Source of the DNA: JBMOLC01 sp049324215
Lineage (GTDB): Bacteria > Patescibacteriota > Microgenomatia > UBA8517
DNA length: 11,097 bases
Direction: 5' to 3'
Assembly: GCA_049324215.1 (NCBI GenBank)
Contig: JBMOLC010000024.1
Location: 1 to 11,097 of the forward strand
In this document: positions 1 through 7,397 of the stretch, piece by piece
Layout of the letters: every line of letters starts with the position of its first letter
Position numbering within the stretch: the first letter of the stretch is position 1
Translations under genes and position numbers: made by a program
The notes under the pieces: generated by a model
What the model saw: the letters and a program-made list of their open reading frames with translations, nothing else
What the model was told of the DNA's origin: nothing
Database searches by the model: none

Positions 1-2534
1 TGCCGGATGTCAGGGACGGGCTAAAACCGGTCCATAGACGTATCCTTTACGCCATGCACCTAATGGGTCTGAGCCACACTTCCCCAACTGTAAAAAGTGC
101 AAAAATCGTCGGGGAGGTGCTGGGTAAATACCACCCACACGGTGATATGGCTGTGTATGATGCTTTGGTCCGTATGGTCCAAGACTTTTCCCTCCGCTAT
201 CCTCTTATAAAAGGTCAGGGCAATTTCGGCTCGGTTGACGGAGATCCGGCTGCGGCCTTAAGGTACACAGAGGCAAAACTTGCACCCATATCTGATTTCA
301 TCCTCCAAGATATAGACAAAGACACGGTCGACTTTGTAGACAACTTTGACGCCACCCTTAAGGAACCTAACTATCTGCCCGCGCTTCTTCCTAACCTCCT
401 CCTTATGGGCTCTGAAGGAATTGCGGTCGGGATGGCCACCAAAATTCCACCCCACAATTTAAAGGAAGTTGCGGAGGCAGTTGTCGCCACTATCAAAAAA
501 GGGGGGGTAGTCGCCGAGGAAAAAGCCCAGGTAGCCCAAACTGAATTTGTGATCAAGAAGATAAACCTGGTGGCCTCCGGAGAAGAAAAAACCGTAAGCG
601 AGGAAGAAATAAGCCCTGCGGCAGTGAGTTTCGAATCCGACGTCTTACTTGATGATCTCATCCAAATAATCCCCGGTCCTGATTTTCCCACCGCGGGAGC
701 AATTTACGATGCCAACTCCCTCAAAGAAGTCTATGCAACGGGGAGAGGCAAAATAACCGTCAGGGGCGTCGCCGAAATCAAAGAAGGAAAAAAGGGTAGA
801 GCCCAAATAGTCATCTCCGAAATCCCTTACCAGGTCAATAAAGCCGAACTCGTGGTCAAGATTGCCGACCTCGTTCGGGAAAAGAAAATCGTTGGCATTA
901 GCGACTTGAGGGACGAAAGCGATAAAGAAGGAATGAGTATCGTCATCGAACTTAAAAGGGACGCCAAACCCAAAAGCGTACTCAATAACGTCTATAAGCA
1001 CACCAAACTGCAAACAACCTTCCCAGCAAACTTTGTGGCCCTGGTTGAGGGAACCCCCCATACCCTAAATCTGAAACAGATTTTGGTCGAATACGTCAAA
1101 CACCGACAAAGAGTCGTCGTCAGAAGAACCATTTTTGAGCTGACCGAAGCCAAGAAACGGGCCCACATTTTGGAAGGACTGAAAATCGCACTTGATAAGT
1201 TGGACGCAGTCATCAAAACCATTAGAAGAAGCCGAACCCAAGAAGACGCCAAAGACAATCTGATAAAGAAATTTGGGCTGACCGAAGTTCAGGCAACGGC
1301 AATACTCGATATGCAATTAAGGCGCTTGGCGGCTCTTGAGCGGGAAAAAATCGAAAAAGAATATGAGGAGATGAAAAAACTGATTGATACCTTAACGGCA
1401 ATACTAAAGGACCCGCAAAAAGTTCTGGATATTATTGTCAAGGAAGTAACTGAACTCAAGGAAAAATTTGGAGACGCAAGACGCACAAAAATCTACAAGG
1501 CGAAAATAGGTGAGTTTTCCGAGGAAGACCTGGTGCCCAAAGAAGATACCTTAATTACGGTCACCAAAACCGGCTACATCAAAAGAGTCCCCAAGGGAAC
1601 CTTTAAGGCCCAGAGAAGGGGCGGAAAAGGGGTCGTGGGCATGACCACCAAGGAGGAAGACGAGATCGAACACCTACTTGCAGCCACAACCCACGACTTA
1701 ATTCTCTTCTTTACGGACAAGGGCAGGGTATTCGGCACCAAAGCCTGGGAAATCCCTGAAACATCAAGACAGGCAAAAGGGCAGGCTCTGGTTAACCTGC
1801 TCAATCTTGAACAGGGAGAAGAAATTCGCTCAATCCTACCCCTAGCCAGAAATGGGGAAGGCAAACACCTGATTCTGGCCACCGCATCGGGGATTGTCAA
1901 AAAGACACCGATTAGAGAGTATGAAAACTTAAGGGCTTCGGGGCTCATCGCAATTCGCCTCCGGGGAGCCGACAGGTTGGTCTCGGCCCACATGACGAGC
2001 GGCGACGACCACGCTCTCATGCTAACCAAAAAGGGTAAAGCCATCAGATTCCCGGAAACCAATGCCAGACCCATGGGTCGGGCAACCTCCGGAGTGGCCG
2101 GCATGCGGCTGGAAACGGGGGATGAAGTTATCGCCATGGAGGTCTTCGCCGCCAAAGAACCAAAGACAAAAGATAAAAGAAGAAAAGTTTTTAGAGATAT
2201 TTTGACCATCGCCGAAAAGGGTCTGGGCAAAAGAACGCCTCTACATCTTTTCCCGGTGCAAAGGCGCAGTGGCAAAGGCGTAAAAGCTGCGGTTGTTAAC
2301 CAAAAGAGCGGGAACCTGGCGGCGGCGGTCATGGTCAATCAAAAAATGGAACAGGTGGTGATTACTTCAAAAGCAGGGCAGGTCATTAAGCTCCCCCTCA
2401 AAAACATCCCCCAATTGGGACGTGCCACCCAAGGAGTAATCTTGATGCGCTTTACCAATAAAACCGACTCGGTAGCAGCCGCGGCTGTCTTGGCAAAAGG
2501 AAGCGAAGAAGAACCTGATTTATCCCCAATATAA
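1..2534 (+). CDS. gyrA: DNA gyrase subunit A (5'-truncated by window edge)
   Basis: GyrA is the breakage-reunion subunit of gyrase (A2B2), which introduces negative supercoils using ATP. The reading frame is already open at base 3 (PDVRDGLKPVHRR), so only the first few dozen codons are missing; 843 residues are visible. The catalytic tyrosine lies in RYTEAKL (codon 264-266). The tower and coiled-coil region follows, ending near base 1500. The C-terminal domain has about six pinwheel blades, the first carrying the GyrA box QRRGGKG (1611-1631), which marks gyrase rather than topoisomerase IV. A second box-like QRRSGKG lies near 2258. The tail is short and acidic. Two oddities: Met stands where E. 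coli GyrA has Ser83 (147-149), and about 46 extra residues precede IIPGPDFPT (504-641). The stop is TAA and no clear terminator follows. Confidence 0.97.
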   Translation, partial: PDVRDGLKPVHRRILYAMHLMGLSHTSPTVKSAKIVGEVLGKYHPHGDMAVYDALVRMVQDFSLRYPLIKGQGNFGSVDGDPAAALRYTEAKLAPISDFILQDIDKDTVDFVDNFDATLKEPNYLPALLPNLLLMGSEGIAVGMATKIPPHNLKEVAEAVVATIKKGGVVAEEKAQVAQTEFVIKKINLVASGEEKTVSEEEISPAAVSFESDVLLDDLIQIIPGPDFPTAGAIYDANSLKEVYATGRGKITVRGVAEIKEGKKGRAQIVISEIPYQVNKAELVVKIADLVREKKIVGISDLRDESDKEGMSIVIELKRDAKPKSVLNNVYKHTKLQTTFPANFVALVEGTPHTLNLKQILVEYVKHRQRVVVRRTIFELTEAKKRAHILEGLKIALDKLDAVIKTIRRSRTQEDAKDNLIKKFGLTEVQATAILDMQLRRLAALEREKIEKEYEEMKKLIDTLTAILKDPQKVLDIIVKEVTELKEKFGDARRTKIYKAKIGEFSEEDLVPKEDTLITVTKTGYIKRVPKGTFKAQRRGGKGVVGMTTKEEDEIEHLLAATTHDLILFFTDKGRVFGTKAWEIPETSRQAKGQALVNLLNLEQGEEIRSILPLARNGEGKHLILATASGIVKKTPIREYENLRASGLIAIRLRGADRLVSAHMTSGDDHALMLTKKGKAIRFPETNARPMGRATSGVAGMRLETGDEVIAMEVFAAKEPKTKDKRRKVFRDILTIAEKGLGKRTPLHLFPVQRRSGKGVKAAVVNQKSGNLAAAVMVNQKMEQVVITSKAGQVIKLPLKNIPQLGRATQGVILMRFTNKTDSVAAAAVLAKGSEEEPDLSPI

Positions 2535-2606
2535 CAAGGTAGTTGGTGTATCCTTCGTAGTCTCCATCTCCTCCGAAATCCGCTAGTTTTTATATCCTCT
2601 AGTATT

Positions 2607-2615
2607 TGATATAAT
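2607..2615 (+). promoter_or_regulatory. Extended -10 promoter of the Tat/HExxH gene
   Basis: TGATATAAT is a perfect -10 hexamer (2610-2615) with the extended TGn element. No good -35 is seen at 17 bp (TTTTTA, 2587-2592). Transcription would start near 2622, two bases before the ATG at 2624, so the mRNA would be essentially leaderless. Confidence 0.65.
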
Positions 2616-2623
2616 TGGTGGTT

Positions 2624-3385
2624 ATGACGGAACGGCAACCCTTCTCGCGTCGAGATTTTTTAAAAGTAGCACTAGCTGGCGGTGCCGGCCTCGGCACAGG
2701 GCTGGCTCTATCTAATATCTTTTTATACTCCCAGTTCCTCAAGGACCTCGAAGAAACATCATCTCTCAATTATCAAGATACCTTAAGGCAAATAGAAAAC
2801 AACATTCTCGTCTCGGATGAAGGCCAATGGTCCAGAAAAGTTCGGATAAATAGAGGGGCTTTTGCGACCTTGTTTAGCATTGTGGCAATGACCATGAATC
2901 CCGAAAGAGGGTTTAGACGACTCGGCCAATTCTTCGAAAGATACCCCTTCAATATTGAATTTGCGGATGAAAACTGGGTTTTCGAGGATTTATCCGCCCA
3001 AGCCGCAGCCTCTTTTAATCCCAGAAAAGAGGGTGGCCCGATACTCACATTTTATCCGGTATTCTTGGATGAGTATAAGGCCGCCTTGGAAAATAACGAC
3101 CTCGAACTTTTACGCCAGAAAGACACTCTTGTAACTCATGAGGTGGTCCATCTAAATCAGTTAGTCTCTAACCCCTCTGGAACACGAATGATTAGTGGGG
3201 TGAGGCCGATGATTGAACTTCTTAGCGCCTTGCCGCGACATTTTCCTCAGTATGATTATGACTCCGACCCTCTAGAGATTGAGGCCAGACAAATTTCCGA
3301 GGCATTTATAGCTTCTTCCTTCCCGAACGTCGCCAATTTACAAGATTTACCCTGGCCGTTTGGAAGGTTTTTCGAGTTTATCTAA
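2624..3385 (+). CDS. Tat-signal protein with HEVVH metallopeptidase motif
   Basis: A 253-residue protein, probably exported folded. The N-terminus carries a textbook twin-arginine motif, SRRDFLK (residues 8-14), followed by a Gly/Ala/Leu-rich hydrophobic stretch. Near the C-terminus HEVVH (172-176; codons from 3137) matches the HExxH zinc-binding helix. About 45 residues later DPLEIEAR offers glutamates that could be the third zinc ligand, as in gluzincins. The middle part (about 50-160) is not recognised. I chose ATG 2624 because the TATAAT box overlaps the upstream in-frame TTG (2615) and lies just before the GTG (2618). No Shine-Dalgarno is present. The gene ends in a stop interlocked with the convergent recombinase. 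Zinc peptidase function is inferred from motifs alone; it could be an inactive or non-peptidase member. No clear AxA cleavage site is visible, so it may stay membrane-anchored. Confidence 0.8.
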   Translation: MTERQPFSRRDFLKVALAGGAGLGTGLALSNIFLYSQFLKDLEETSSLNYQDTLRQIENNILVSDEGQWSRKVRINRGAFATLFSIVAMTMNPERGFRRLGQFFERYPFNIEFADENWVFEDLSAQAAASFNPRKEGGPILTFYPVFLDEYKAALENNDLELLRQKDTLVTHEVVHLNQLVSNPSGTRMISGVRPMIELLSALPRHFPQYDYDSDPLEIEARQISEAFIASSFPNVANLQDLPWPFGRFFEFI

Positions 3386-4335
3386 CTGCCCCCTTTACCA
3401 TGAAAGGCGGCGTGGATATCACGCAGCTGTTTATTGGTAATGTGGGTATAAATTTGGGTGGTCGAGACGTTTTTGTGTCCGAGCATCTCCTGAACACTTC
3501 TCAAATCCGCCCCGGCCATAAGTAAGTCTGTGGCAAAACTATGCCTCAGGACATGGGGCGTAGCATCAACTGGTAATTTTATTTTTCTAACGTATTTTTT
3601 AATCATCCTCTGGACCGAGCGGGGAGTGAGGCGCATTTTTTCATCAGGCAAGGAGGGGTCCATTTTGCCTTTGTGCCTGATAAAAACCGGTTTGTAATTG
3701 TCCTCTCTGGCAGTAAGATATCCTTTGAGCCACTCGGCTGCGCGGGTTGATAAAAAGACCACGCGGGCTCTTCCGCCCTTACCAATAATTCCAAATTCGC
3801 GTCTTTCAAGATCAATTTTGTCGCGATCAAGTTTTACGAGTTCCGAGACCCTAAGCCCTGTCGAAAATAAAACTTCCAAAATCGCTTTGTCTCTTTTGCC
3901 TTGAATTGTCGAGAGGCTCGGTGCATTAAGGAGCCTATCAACCAGATCTCCGGTTAAGAATTTGACCTGCCTTTCCTGGGTTTTGGGAAGATCGATTTTA
4001 TCGGGAGCCATAACCTGATAATCATTTTTTATAAGCCACTTGAGGAAAGAACGGAGGGCGATAACATGATAACCTTGGCTTCTTCTGGATAAGGTTCCTC
4101 CTTTTCTGTCGGGTAGATTGGAAAGATAAACTCGGTAGCTTCTTACGATATCGGGGTTGATATCTTTTAGGTTTTGGCGGATTCCTTCTTTGGCAAGCCA
4201 GGCGATTAAGCGGTTTAAATAGTGTTTATAGTTTCTAATTGTTAGGGGAGAGGCCCCTTTTTCAACCTGAAGATATTCGAAGAATTGTTCTACCTTAGAC
4301 GCTATCTTAGACCGGGGCAAAGCCTGGGCAGCCAT
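3382..4335 (-). CDS. Tyrosine recombinase, XerC/XerD type
   Basis: Site-specific recombinase of 317 residues, the normal length for Xer proteins, which resolve chromosome dimers at dif. The N-terminal SAM-like DNA-binding domain covers about residues 10-105. The catalytic domain shows the full set: Arg162 (STGLRVSEL), Lys186 (IGKGGRAR), His261-x-x-Arg264 (HVLRHSF), His287 (LGHKN) and nucleophile Tyr296 (IYTHI). The GxxG/LGH context is typical of chromosomal Xer rather than phage integrases, and nothing phage-like surrounds it. XerC and XerD cannot be told apart by eye; it may be a lone Xer acting as a homomer. It stands as a single gene with its own promoter (4345-4373) and a leader of about 3 nt. 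The ATG at 4333-4335 fits both the promoter and the family N-terminus. Its stop overlaps the stop of the convergent Tat gene. Confidence 0.93.
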   Translation of the reverse strand: MAAQALPRSKIASKVEQFFEYLQVEKGASPLTIRNYKHYLNRLIAWLAKEGIRQNLKDINPDIVRSYRVYLSNLPDRKGGTLSRRSQGYHVIALRSFLKWLIKNDYQVMAPDKIDLPKTQERQVKFLTGDLVDRLLNAPSLSTIQGKRDKAILEVLFSTGLRVSELVKLDRDKIDLERREFGIIGKGGRARVVFLSTRAAEWLKGYLTAREDNYKPVFIRHKGKMDPSLPDEKMRLTPRSVQRMIKKYVRKIKLPVDATPHVLRHSFATDLLMAGADLRSVQEMLGHKNVSTTQIYTHITNKQLRDIHAAFHGKGGS

Positions 4336-4344
4336 GTAACACCC

Positions 4345-4373
4345 AGATTAACACCAAAAGGGGAATCTGTCAA
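4345..4373 (-). promoter_or_regulatory. Sigma70-type promoter of the Xer gene
   Basis: On the minus strand: TTGACA (4368-4373), 17-bp spacer, TAATCT (4345-4350) preceded by TG at the extended -10 position. The predicted start is near 4338, three bases before the ATG. It lies wholly in the 55-bp gap between the HAD gene stop and the Xer start. Confidence 0.7.
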
Positions 4374-4390
4374 TAGATTGTGCGACCCAA

Positions 4391-5101
4391 TTACCTATAA
4401 GTTATACGCTCTGCCAGGGTCAAAAAAGCCCTGACCATTTTGAAGTGATACTGGTAATTCAATTCTATAACTTTAATTATGTTGCTAAGGGTGGGTTCGT
4501 AATCTAGATTCCAGGGCTGGGGGACCAAAACTACGGTAACTCCATTTGCAGCTATCCTTTCCGCGTCTTCATAGGAATCTTCAAAGTGGTATCCCGTACC
4601 TAGTTTTGCTATCTCGCTAGCTTTAAAACCTGGGTCGGATTTCTCTGTATCGCTCATTCTAATTAGGCCTAGGTCAAAAGAAGGACCGTATTTTCTTTCG
4701 TACCAAGTGTAAGTCCAACCACGGGTTCTGGCACCGGGCCTTGAAGTAACCCTTGGAGGAAAGATTTCGTTTCTGGCTAAATATGTGCTTACGGTCTTAG
4801 CTCCTTCTACCATATTGGCGTTTTCCATAACCTTTTGGCTGTTCCAGATATCAATCGCAGCAAGTACAGGGTCGACAACTGACGAATCTTGCCTTATCCA
4901 GTCAACCAGAATCCAATAACGCTCTGCTTGGTCAAAAGTCTTTGGTCTTTTAATCTTAAATCCGTGGAGATGGTTGTATTCTCTTATAGACAAATGTCCG
5001 GTTTCCGATTCAACGCCATCAATGTCCCAGGTAACACCACTACGCCTTAAAACTTCCAAGGTTTTGGGGAGGTCGACCCTTGGTCCCAGTTTTTCCTTCA
5101 T
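4391..5101 (-). CDS. HAD-superfamily phosphohydrolase, nucleotidase-like
   Basis: A 236-residue soluble protein with HAD motifs in order. Motif I is WDIDGV (nucleophile Asp26, acid/base Asp28). Motif II is Thr119/Ser120 in VTSRPGAR. Motif III is Lys160 in GFKASEIAKLG. Motif IV is HFEDSYEDA (Glu174, Asp175). The TSRP...KASEIAKLG...FEDS...VPQPWN pattern resembles the 5'(3')-deoxyribonucleotidase-like branch of HAD phosphatases, so a phosphomonoesterase acting on a nucleotide or small phosphate ester is likely. The substrate cannot be read from sequence. Residues 30-115 form an alpha-helical cap (C1 type by position). The first about 20 residues precede motif I, a slightly longer lead than usual. 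It is monocistronic by layout: its own promoter lies at 5112-5139 and the downstream Xer gene has another. Start ATG 5099-5101, leader about 4 nt, no Shine-Dalgarno. Confidence 0.82.
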   Translation of the reverse strand: MKEKLGPRVDLPKTLEVLRRSGVTWDIDGVESETGHLSIREYNHLHGFKIKRPKTFDQAERYWILVDWIRQDSSVVDPVLAAIDIWNSQKVMENANMVEGAKTVSTYLARNEIFPPRVTSRPGARTRGWTYTWYERKYGPSFDLGLIRMSDTEKSDPGFKASEIAKLGTGYHFEDSYEDAERIAANGVTVVLVPQPWNLDYEPTLSNIIKVIELNYQYHFKMVRAFLTLAERITYR

Positions 5102-5111
5102 AAGATGGGAA

Positions 5112-5139
5112 ATTGTAGCATTTTGGCAGTCAGGTTCAA
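5112..5139 (-). promoter_or_regulatory. Promoter of the HAD hydrolase gene
   Basis: Minus strand: TTGAAC (5134-5139), 16-bp spacer, TACAAT (5112-5117) with an extended TGC element. The predicted start lies near base 5105, leaving a leader of about 4 nt before the ATG. Confidence 0.65.
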
Positions 5140-5579
5140 ATGAGACCTCACCAAATCGATTTTAAGACGTAGTCTGTTATTCAGACCACATATTAATCGT
5201 CCCGAAAACATGGGAAAAACAGTGGGGGCGGGGGAAAGGCCTAAGCCCCCAAAAATTACTTCGGGTTTTGTTTGGAAGGATTATCTGCAGAGATAATAAA
5301 AACAGAGGACTTAGAAATATAATTTTTAAGTAAAAGTGATAACAAAGACGCTAAAGCCGGAATGAATGCGGAGAAGTACTCTCCACCCTCACTATCTTAC
5401 CTTAGTCGTAAAAGTATCCTTGTGCGACGATATATAAGCACGCTTCCCCCTGATAGCTGTCAGCCTATTACTACTTGCGGGGAGTGATGCATTTTAAGAT
5501 ACTTGCCCTTAGGTCCTTGTAATTCGTTGTAACACCCCTTCTTTCGAAGAAATGGTCAGGATTATCTTTACCCTTTTTC
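5140..5579. other. Intergenic gap without a recognised gene, hairpin-rich
   Basis: No frame on either strand gives a protein I recognise. Three short perfect hairpins are visible: GGGGGC/GCCCCC (5224-5229 with 5245-5250), TTATCT-GCAG-AGATAA (5281-5296) and GGAGA/TCTCC (5370-5384). A TATAAT lies at 5318-5323 (+) without a -35. On the minus strand TGCTTATAT (5432-5440) resembles an extended -10. I looked for conserved cores of RNase P RNA, tmRNA, SRP RNA and tRNA on both strands and found none. The stretch may encode an unrecognised RNA or be spacer. Confidence 0.6.
5224..5250 (-). terminator. GC hairpin followed by T5, terminator-like
   Basis: The arms GGGGGC and GCCCCC form a perfect 6-bp GC stem with a 15-nt loop. 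Read on the minus strand, the hairpin is followed after four bases (ACTG) by TTTTT (5215-5219). No gene is seen directly upstream on that strand, so it would terminate either an unrecognised transcript or readthrough. The long loop and the 4-nt offset weaken the call. Confidence 0.35.
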
Positions 5580-5792
5580 GTGGGCCTCTCTCTCGAAGAA
5601 GCTAGGCTCCTAGCCTCAAAGCCCAAATTAGTTATCCACAAACAGGAGGTGCTAGCCTCGGAGAATAAGTCTTTTGTGCCTGACTACTATATCAATCCAC
5701 ATCATTTCTCCAAGTACGAGGCTTCGGCTTATCTTCGGCGATGGCCTACGTCGCTTTTTGTGAAAACTCCCTATAATATTTGTGAAAAGTAG
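5580..5792 (+). CDS. Doubtful small ORF (70 codons), unknown
   Basis: The frame is open from 5523 and could start at GTG 5580, with a weak TATCTT (5563-5568) about 11 nt before it, echoing the short-leader layout of the neighbours. The predicted product is rich in Lys, Tyr and Ser, has no membrane segment and matches no family I know. Its last codons run into the hairpin at 5788-5816, which looks like the terminator of the opposing operon. There is no ATG and no Shine-Dalgarno. It may be a chance ORF; it is listed because it is the longest open stretch in the gap. Confidence 0.22.
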   Translation: MGLSLEEARLLASKPKLVIHKQEVLASENKSFVPDYYINPHHFSKYEASAYLRRWPTSLFVKTPYNICEK

Positions 5793-5816
5793 CACCCATC
5801 GGTCGGAAGTGCTACT
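5788..5816 (-). terminator. Rho-independent terminator of the yebC operon
   Basis: AGTAGCAC (5788-5795) and GTGCTACT (5809-5816) form a perfect 8-bp stem with a 13-nt loop. On the minus strand it is followed by TTTTCAC. It lies 60 bp beyond the stop of the membrane-protein gene that ends the yebC operon. Confidence 0.6.
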
Positions 5817-5876
5817 CTAAATTATAGGCTATCTGACTCCCCTCTCTCCCCGACCCAAGGTGTCTGTCAATTGAAG

Positions 5877-6647
5877 TTAGCCGCCCCAGCGGGTTGCCAA
5901 AAACATTCCAATAAAGACGAGGGCCCCCAGCATCAGGTATTCCCTCACGGTTTCTCTAAAAAGCCTACCCTCGATTCTCGCCTGCCCCAAACCCAGAAAG
6001 ATATAGACGCTCACGGTTAAGAATAAAGACCCGACGACGACCGTGACCGGCCAGAAATAAAGACCGATAGAGAGCTGCCCCATGATAAGCGATAAAAGGG
6101 CTGATTTTCTGACCAGGTCTGGCGAAAATTCTTTTTCGAGACTGGCGGTCCAGAGCCCGTGCAAAAAAAGCGGCAAAGAAAGTAACGCTACTGAAAAAGA
6201 GGTGGCTGGTAATGAAATCCTCAAAGATAGTATTGCGTCGTAAACGAGGAAAAAAGTTACCAGGGTGAGTACGAAACCTACTCCATGAGCTGCCCGGAGA
6301 AGGGCAATTGTTCTGATGGCGGAGACCGTGTAAATATTGGCTGTCAAGCAAAGCACATAAATGCCCAAACCGTAAAAGAGGATAACGGGGAGTCTCGCGA
6401 ACAAACTGGCCGGCAGAAGAAACCAGAAGACCCCTACTCCAGCGGTAAAGAAACCGGGTAAGATGAGTGTCGCCAGAGTCATGTCTTTGCCTAGACCTTC
6501 CCTGAGGGACCAGAAGAAAAGAACAATTGTCAAAAGAGTCAAACCCCCGATCGCATAAAACCGGTATTGATTTTCAAGAAGCTGGATGCCGATAAAACCC
6601 AGAGAAAGAAGGGCGCTAGTGATAACGAATCTTTTGCGCTTGCTCAT
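5877..6647 (-). CDS. Polytopic membrane protein, unknown function
   Basis: A 256-residue, strongly hydrophobic protein with a basic N-terminus (MSKRKR) and about nine predicted membrane segments, near residues 6-24, 30-48, 57-79, 84-108, 114-138, 147-168, 181-198, 200-221 and 236-253. There are few conserved polar residues inside the membrane and no transporter or enzyme motif that I recognise. Its ATG overlaps the yebC stop (ATGA, 6644-6647), so the two are almost certainly co-transcribed and translationally coupled. A terminator hairpin follows at 5788-5816. Function is not assignable. Helix boundaries are read by eye, so the true number could be eight to ten. Confidence 0.8.
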   Translation of the reverse strand: MSKRKRFVITSALLSLGFIGIQLLENQYRFYAIGGLTLLTIVLFFWSLREGLGKDMTLATLILPGFFTAGVGVFWFLLPASLFARLPVILFYGLGIYVLCLTANIYTVSAIRTIALLRAAHGVGFVLTLVTFFLVYDAILSLRISLPATSFSVALLSLPLFLHGLWTASLEKEFSPDLVRKSALLSLIMGQLSIGLYFWPVTVVVGSLFLTVSVYIFLGLGQARIEGRLFRETVREYLMLGALVFIGMFLATRWGG

Positions 6648-7387
6648 GGAGATATTTGGCTGACAACCTCCTGGGGAATATCGAGATTGGCATAGACCTT
6701 TTGGACATCTTCGTGTTCCTCGAGGGCCTCCAAAAACGCCAGCGCCTTTTTGGCATCGCCAGCGCTAGCTATTGTTTGCAAAAGCTTGGGCTTAAGATAT
6801 AGCTCCGTGGCGCTGACGGTCAGCCCCGCCTCTTCGATTTTCTTTTTCATTTCGCTAATTCTCTCGGGTGCCACATAGACCTCGATGCCGTCCTGGGTCT
6901 CCTCGACGTCCTCCACCCCGAGGTCGATAAGCTTTAAGATTTGGGCCTCGGGGTCGGCGGTTTTCGCAATCAACAGAAAGCCCTTGTTTTCAAAATTGAA
7001 AGAAACTGCCCCTGGACCGGCGAGGTGCCCCCCTCCCCTCTCGAAGAGATTTTTTATTTCCTGTCCAGTTCGATTTTTATTATCTGTCGCGCAAACGACA
7101 ATCACGGCAACCCCAAATGGACCAAAGCCTTCGTAGGTTGCCTCCTCCAATTTCTCAGCACTCGACGTACCGCTTGAAATTGCCCTAGCGATATTCTCTT
7201 TGGGCATATTGGCAGCTTTGGCTTTGTCGACCACCACCCGGAGTTTAAAATTGCTATTGGCGTCGGGCCCGCCAGCCTTAACAGCAATTGCAATTTCTTT
7301 GGCTAACTTCGAAAATAGCCTACCCTTTTGGGCGTCTTTCAGCTCTTTTTGTCTGTGGATGGTGGCGTAGTGCGAATGACCGCTCAT
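6644..7387 (-). CDS. yebC: YebC/PmpR/TACO1 family protein
   Basis: A 247-residue protein, normal for the family. The start MSGHSHYATIHRQKELKDAQ corresponds to the MAGHSKWANIKHRK... opening of YebC proteins. Other hallmarks are the Lys/Ala-rich helical part with MPKENIARAI (about 60-70), the EGFGPFGVAVIV segment, TDNKNRT and GGHLAGPGAV. Members were long annotated as transcriptional regulators; the mitochondrial relative TACO1 and some bacterial YebC proteins act in translation of difficult, for example proline-rich, stretches. The specific role here is not decidable. The frame stays open upstream to 7486, but that extension runs through a strong hairpin and is rejected. TATAAT at 7398-7403 puts the transcript start about 4 nt before this ATG. 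It is the first gene of an operon with the downstream membrane protein (4-nt overlap). Confidence 0.95.
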   Translation of the reverse strand: MSGHSHYATIHRQKELKDAQKGRLFSKLAKEIAIAVKAGGPDANSNFKLRVVVDKAKAANMPKENIARAISSGTSSAEKLEEATYEGFGPFGVAVIVVCATDNKNRTGQEIKNLFERGGGHLAGPGAVSFNFENKGFLLIAKTADPEAQILKLIDLGVEDVEETQDGIEVYVAPERISEMKKKIEEAGLTVSATELYLKPKLLQTIASAGDAKKALAFLEALEEHEDVQKVYANLDIPQEVVSQISP

Positions 7388-7397
7388 AACAGCAAAG

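Noticed and set aside
1574..2338. 254-codon open frame antisense to gyrA
   Set aside because: Its Ser/Pro/Arg-rich composition is that of a shadow frame, with no family resemblance, and gyrA is certain on the other strand.
1..2534. Topoisomerase IV subunit ParC instead of GyrA
   Set aside because: An intact GyrA box and a six-blade C-terminal domain are present.
3382..4335. Phage or integron integrase
   Set aside because: Xer-like length and motifs, with no attachment-site repeats, tRNA target or phage genes nearby.
5125..5160. T-loop-like GGTTCAAAT suggesting a tRNA
   Set aside because: The flanking bases do not form a T-stem and no acceptor or anticodon arm can be drawn; the stretch also carries the HAD promoter.
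5362..5487. 41-codon ATG ORF on the plus strand in the gap
   Set aside because: Short, with no convincing ribosome binding site, promoter spacing or recognisable product.
5601..5614. Palindrome GCTAGG-CT-CCTAGC as an operator
   Set aside because: A single 14-bp palindrome inside a doubtful ORF, not near a promoter I can support.
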